Shown here piece after piece: positions 12,960 to 13,609 of a stretch of DNA of 13,609 nucleotides. Every line of letters starts with the position of its first letter. Positions within the stretch are counted from its first letter, which is position 1. The position numbers and the translations under genes were made by a program. A model generated the notes under the pieces. It was not told where the DNA came from. It was given only the letters and a program-made list of their open reading frames with translations, and made no database searches. The DNA is from JAYQUR01 sp038133505 (GTDB lineage: Bacteria > Pseudomonadota > Alphaproteobacteria > MPNO01 > UBA830), in contig JAYPTI010000091.1 of assembly GCA_038133505.1 (NCBI GenBank), positions 1 through 13,609 on the forward strand, in the 5' to 3' direction.

Positions 12960-13609
12960 CTATTCGGCGGCGATCTCCGTCGCGTCGGGATCGAGATGGC
13001 GAAGCTGCGGCGCGACGTGCTCCATGAACATGGTCATCGAGCGCGCCCGCTTCTCGCGCGTCGCCCAGTCCTTGCCGCACACCATCAGGAACGTCCCGAA
13101 CCCGCCGGAATCGTCGTAGAACTCGCGTATCGTGCCGGCGACGGTGTCGGGATCGCCGACCACGTAAAAGCCGGCCTCGACCAGCGCCTCGATCGCGCGC
13201 TCGTCGTTGGGCACGTCGACCTTGAAGACGTTCTTCAGCATCTTGAGGAAGCCGCGCTCGGCCTGGACGGAAACTTCGTAGGTTACCGACGGGCGCAAAT
13301 CCTCGATCGCCTGCTCGACCGAATCGGCGAGATAGACGATCCGCGACGCCGTGATGTTGGCGAGCGGCCGCGTGTTGCCGGCGGCGCGCGCCGCCTCGGA
13401 ATAGATAGCGGTCTTGGCCTTGAGGCGTTCCGGCGCCTCGAGGAACGCGGACAGCAGCGTGTAGCCGCGTTCGCCGGAAATCCGGATCATTTCCTCGGAA
13501 TCGGTCGCGGTCGCCATCGGCATGTGCGGCGCGGATGCCGGCTTGGGCAGCGCAACGACGCCTTCACCCTTCCAGTGCTTGCCGTCCCAGTCGAAGATTT
13601 CGTCTGTCG
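12960..13609 (-). CDS. LLM class flavin-dependent oxidoreductase (5' partial)
   Basis: The C-terminal 215 residues of a luciferase-like monooxygenase (LLM)-type protein; the frame runs off the right edge of the window. The visible part starts with FDWDGKHWKGEGVVALPKP, a typical segment of family members (F...G..W.......PKP..), followed by PHMPMATATDSEEMIRISGERGYTLLSAF. The region around GDPDTVAGTIREFYDDSGGFGTFLMVCG matches the flavin-phosphate-binding end of the barrel (VGDPDTV..I) and the usual C-terminus. Family members use reduced FMN or F420; the bacterial two-component types oxygenate small organic molecules, but the substrate is unknown. The usual length is about 340-400 residues, so roughly 130-180 are missing. 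An ATG at 13523 is internal. A terminator hairpin follows the stop. Confidence 0.9.
   Translation of the reverse strand, partial: TDEIFDWDGKHWKGEGVVALPKPASAPHMPMATATDSEEMIRISGERGYTLLSAFLEAPERLKAKTAIYSEAARAAGNTRPLANITASRIVYLADSVEQAIEDLRPSVTYEVSVQAERGFLKMLKNVFKVDVPNDERAIEALVEAGFYVVGDPDTVAGTIREFYDDSGGFGTFLMVCGKDWATREKRARSMTMFMEHVAPQLRHLDPDATEIAAE

Overview
The window is dense, GC-rich bacterial DNA (about two thirds G+C by eye). It has short spacers, many translationally coupled starts and frequent GTG/TTG start codons. Gene families and codon use fit an alphaproteobacterium with a Gram-negative envelope: there is an O-antigen-ligase-type protein, a periplasmic binding protein and membrane methyltransferases. 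No marker gene fixes the genus. I see no rRNA, tRNA, CRISPR array, insertion sequence or phage gene, and no gene-free stretch longer than about 140 bases.

Left block (2-3608, + strand): a UbiD-family prenylated-FMN decarboxylase, cut by the window start, is followed closely by a small cupin protein and two tandem carriers of the bile-acid:sodium symporter (BASS/SBF) type. The last three genes are coupled by a 4-base stop/start overlap and a 7-base gap. The layout suggests uptake or efflux of an organic, perhaps aromatic, acid together with its (de)carboxylation.

Second block (3578-6274, - strand): two paralogous membrane methyltransferases of the isoprenylcysteine/phospholipid methyltransferase type and an O-antigen ligase/polymerase-like protein form a tight three-gene operon. 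Its 3' end overlaps the 3' end of the left operon by 31 bases. This looks like an envelope glycan or lipid modification unit.

Third block (6383-10285): a GMC flavoprotein oxidoreductase (-) diverges from an orphan type-1 periplasmic binding protein (+), which is followed by an SDR dehydrogenase (+). The shared 137-base spacer is the likely regulatory region. A perfect 16-bp inverted repeat lies after the SDR gene and probably ends transcription from both sides.

Right block (10334-13609, - strand): in order of transcription, an LLM-class flavin-dependent oxidoreductase (5' end outside the window), a hairpin terminator, two tandem AEC-family carriers, and a rhomboid intramembrane protease. The window therefore holds two tandem pairs of ten-helix carriers (BASS and AEC), both placed near flavin-dependent enzymes. 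Most of the content reads as small-molecule catabolism and transport, with the envelope operon as the exception.
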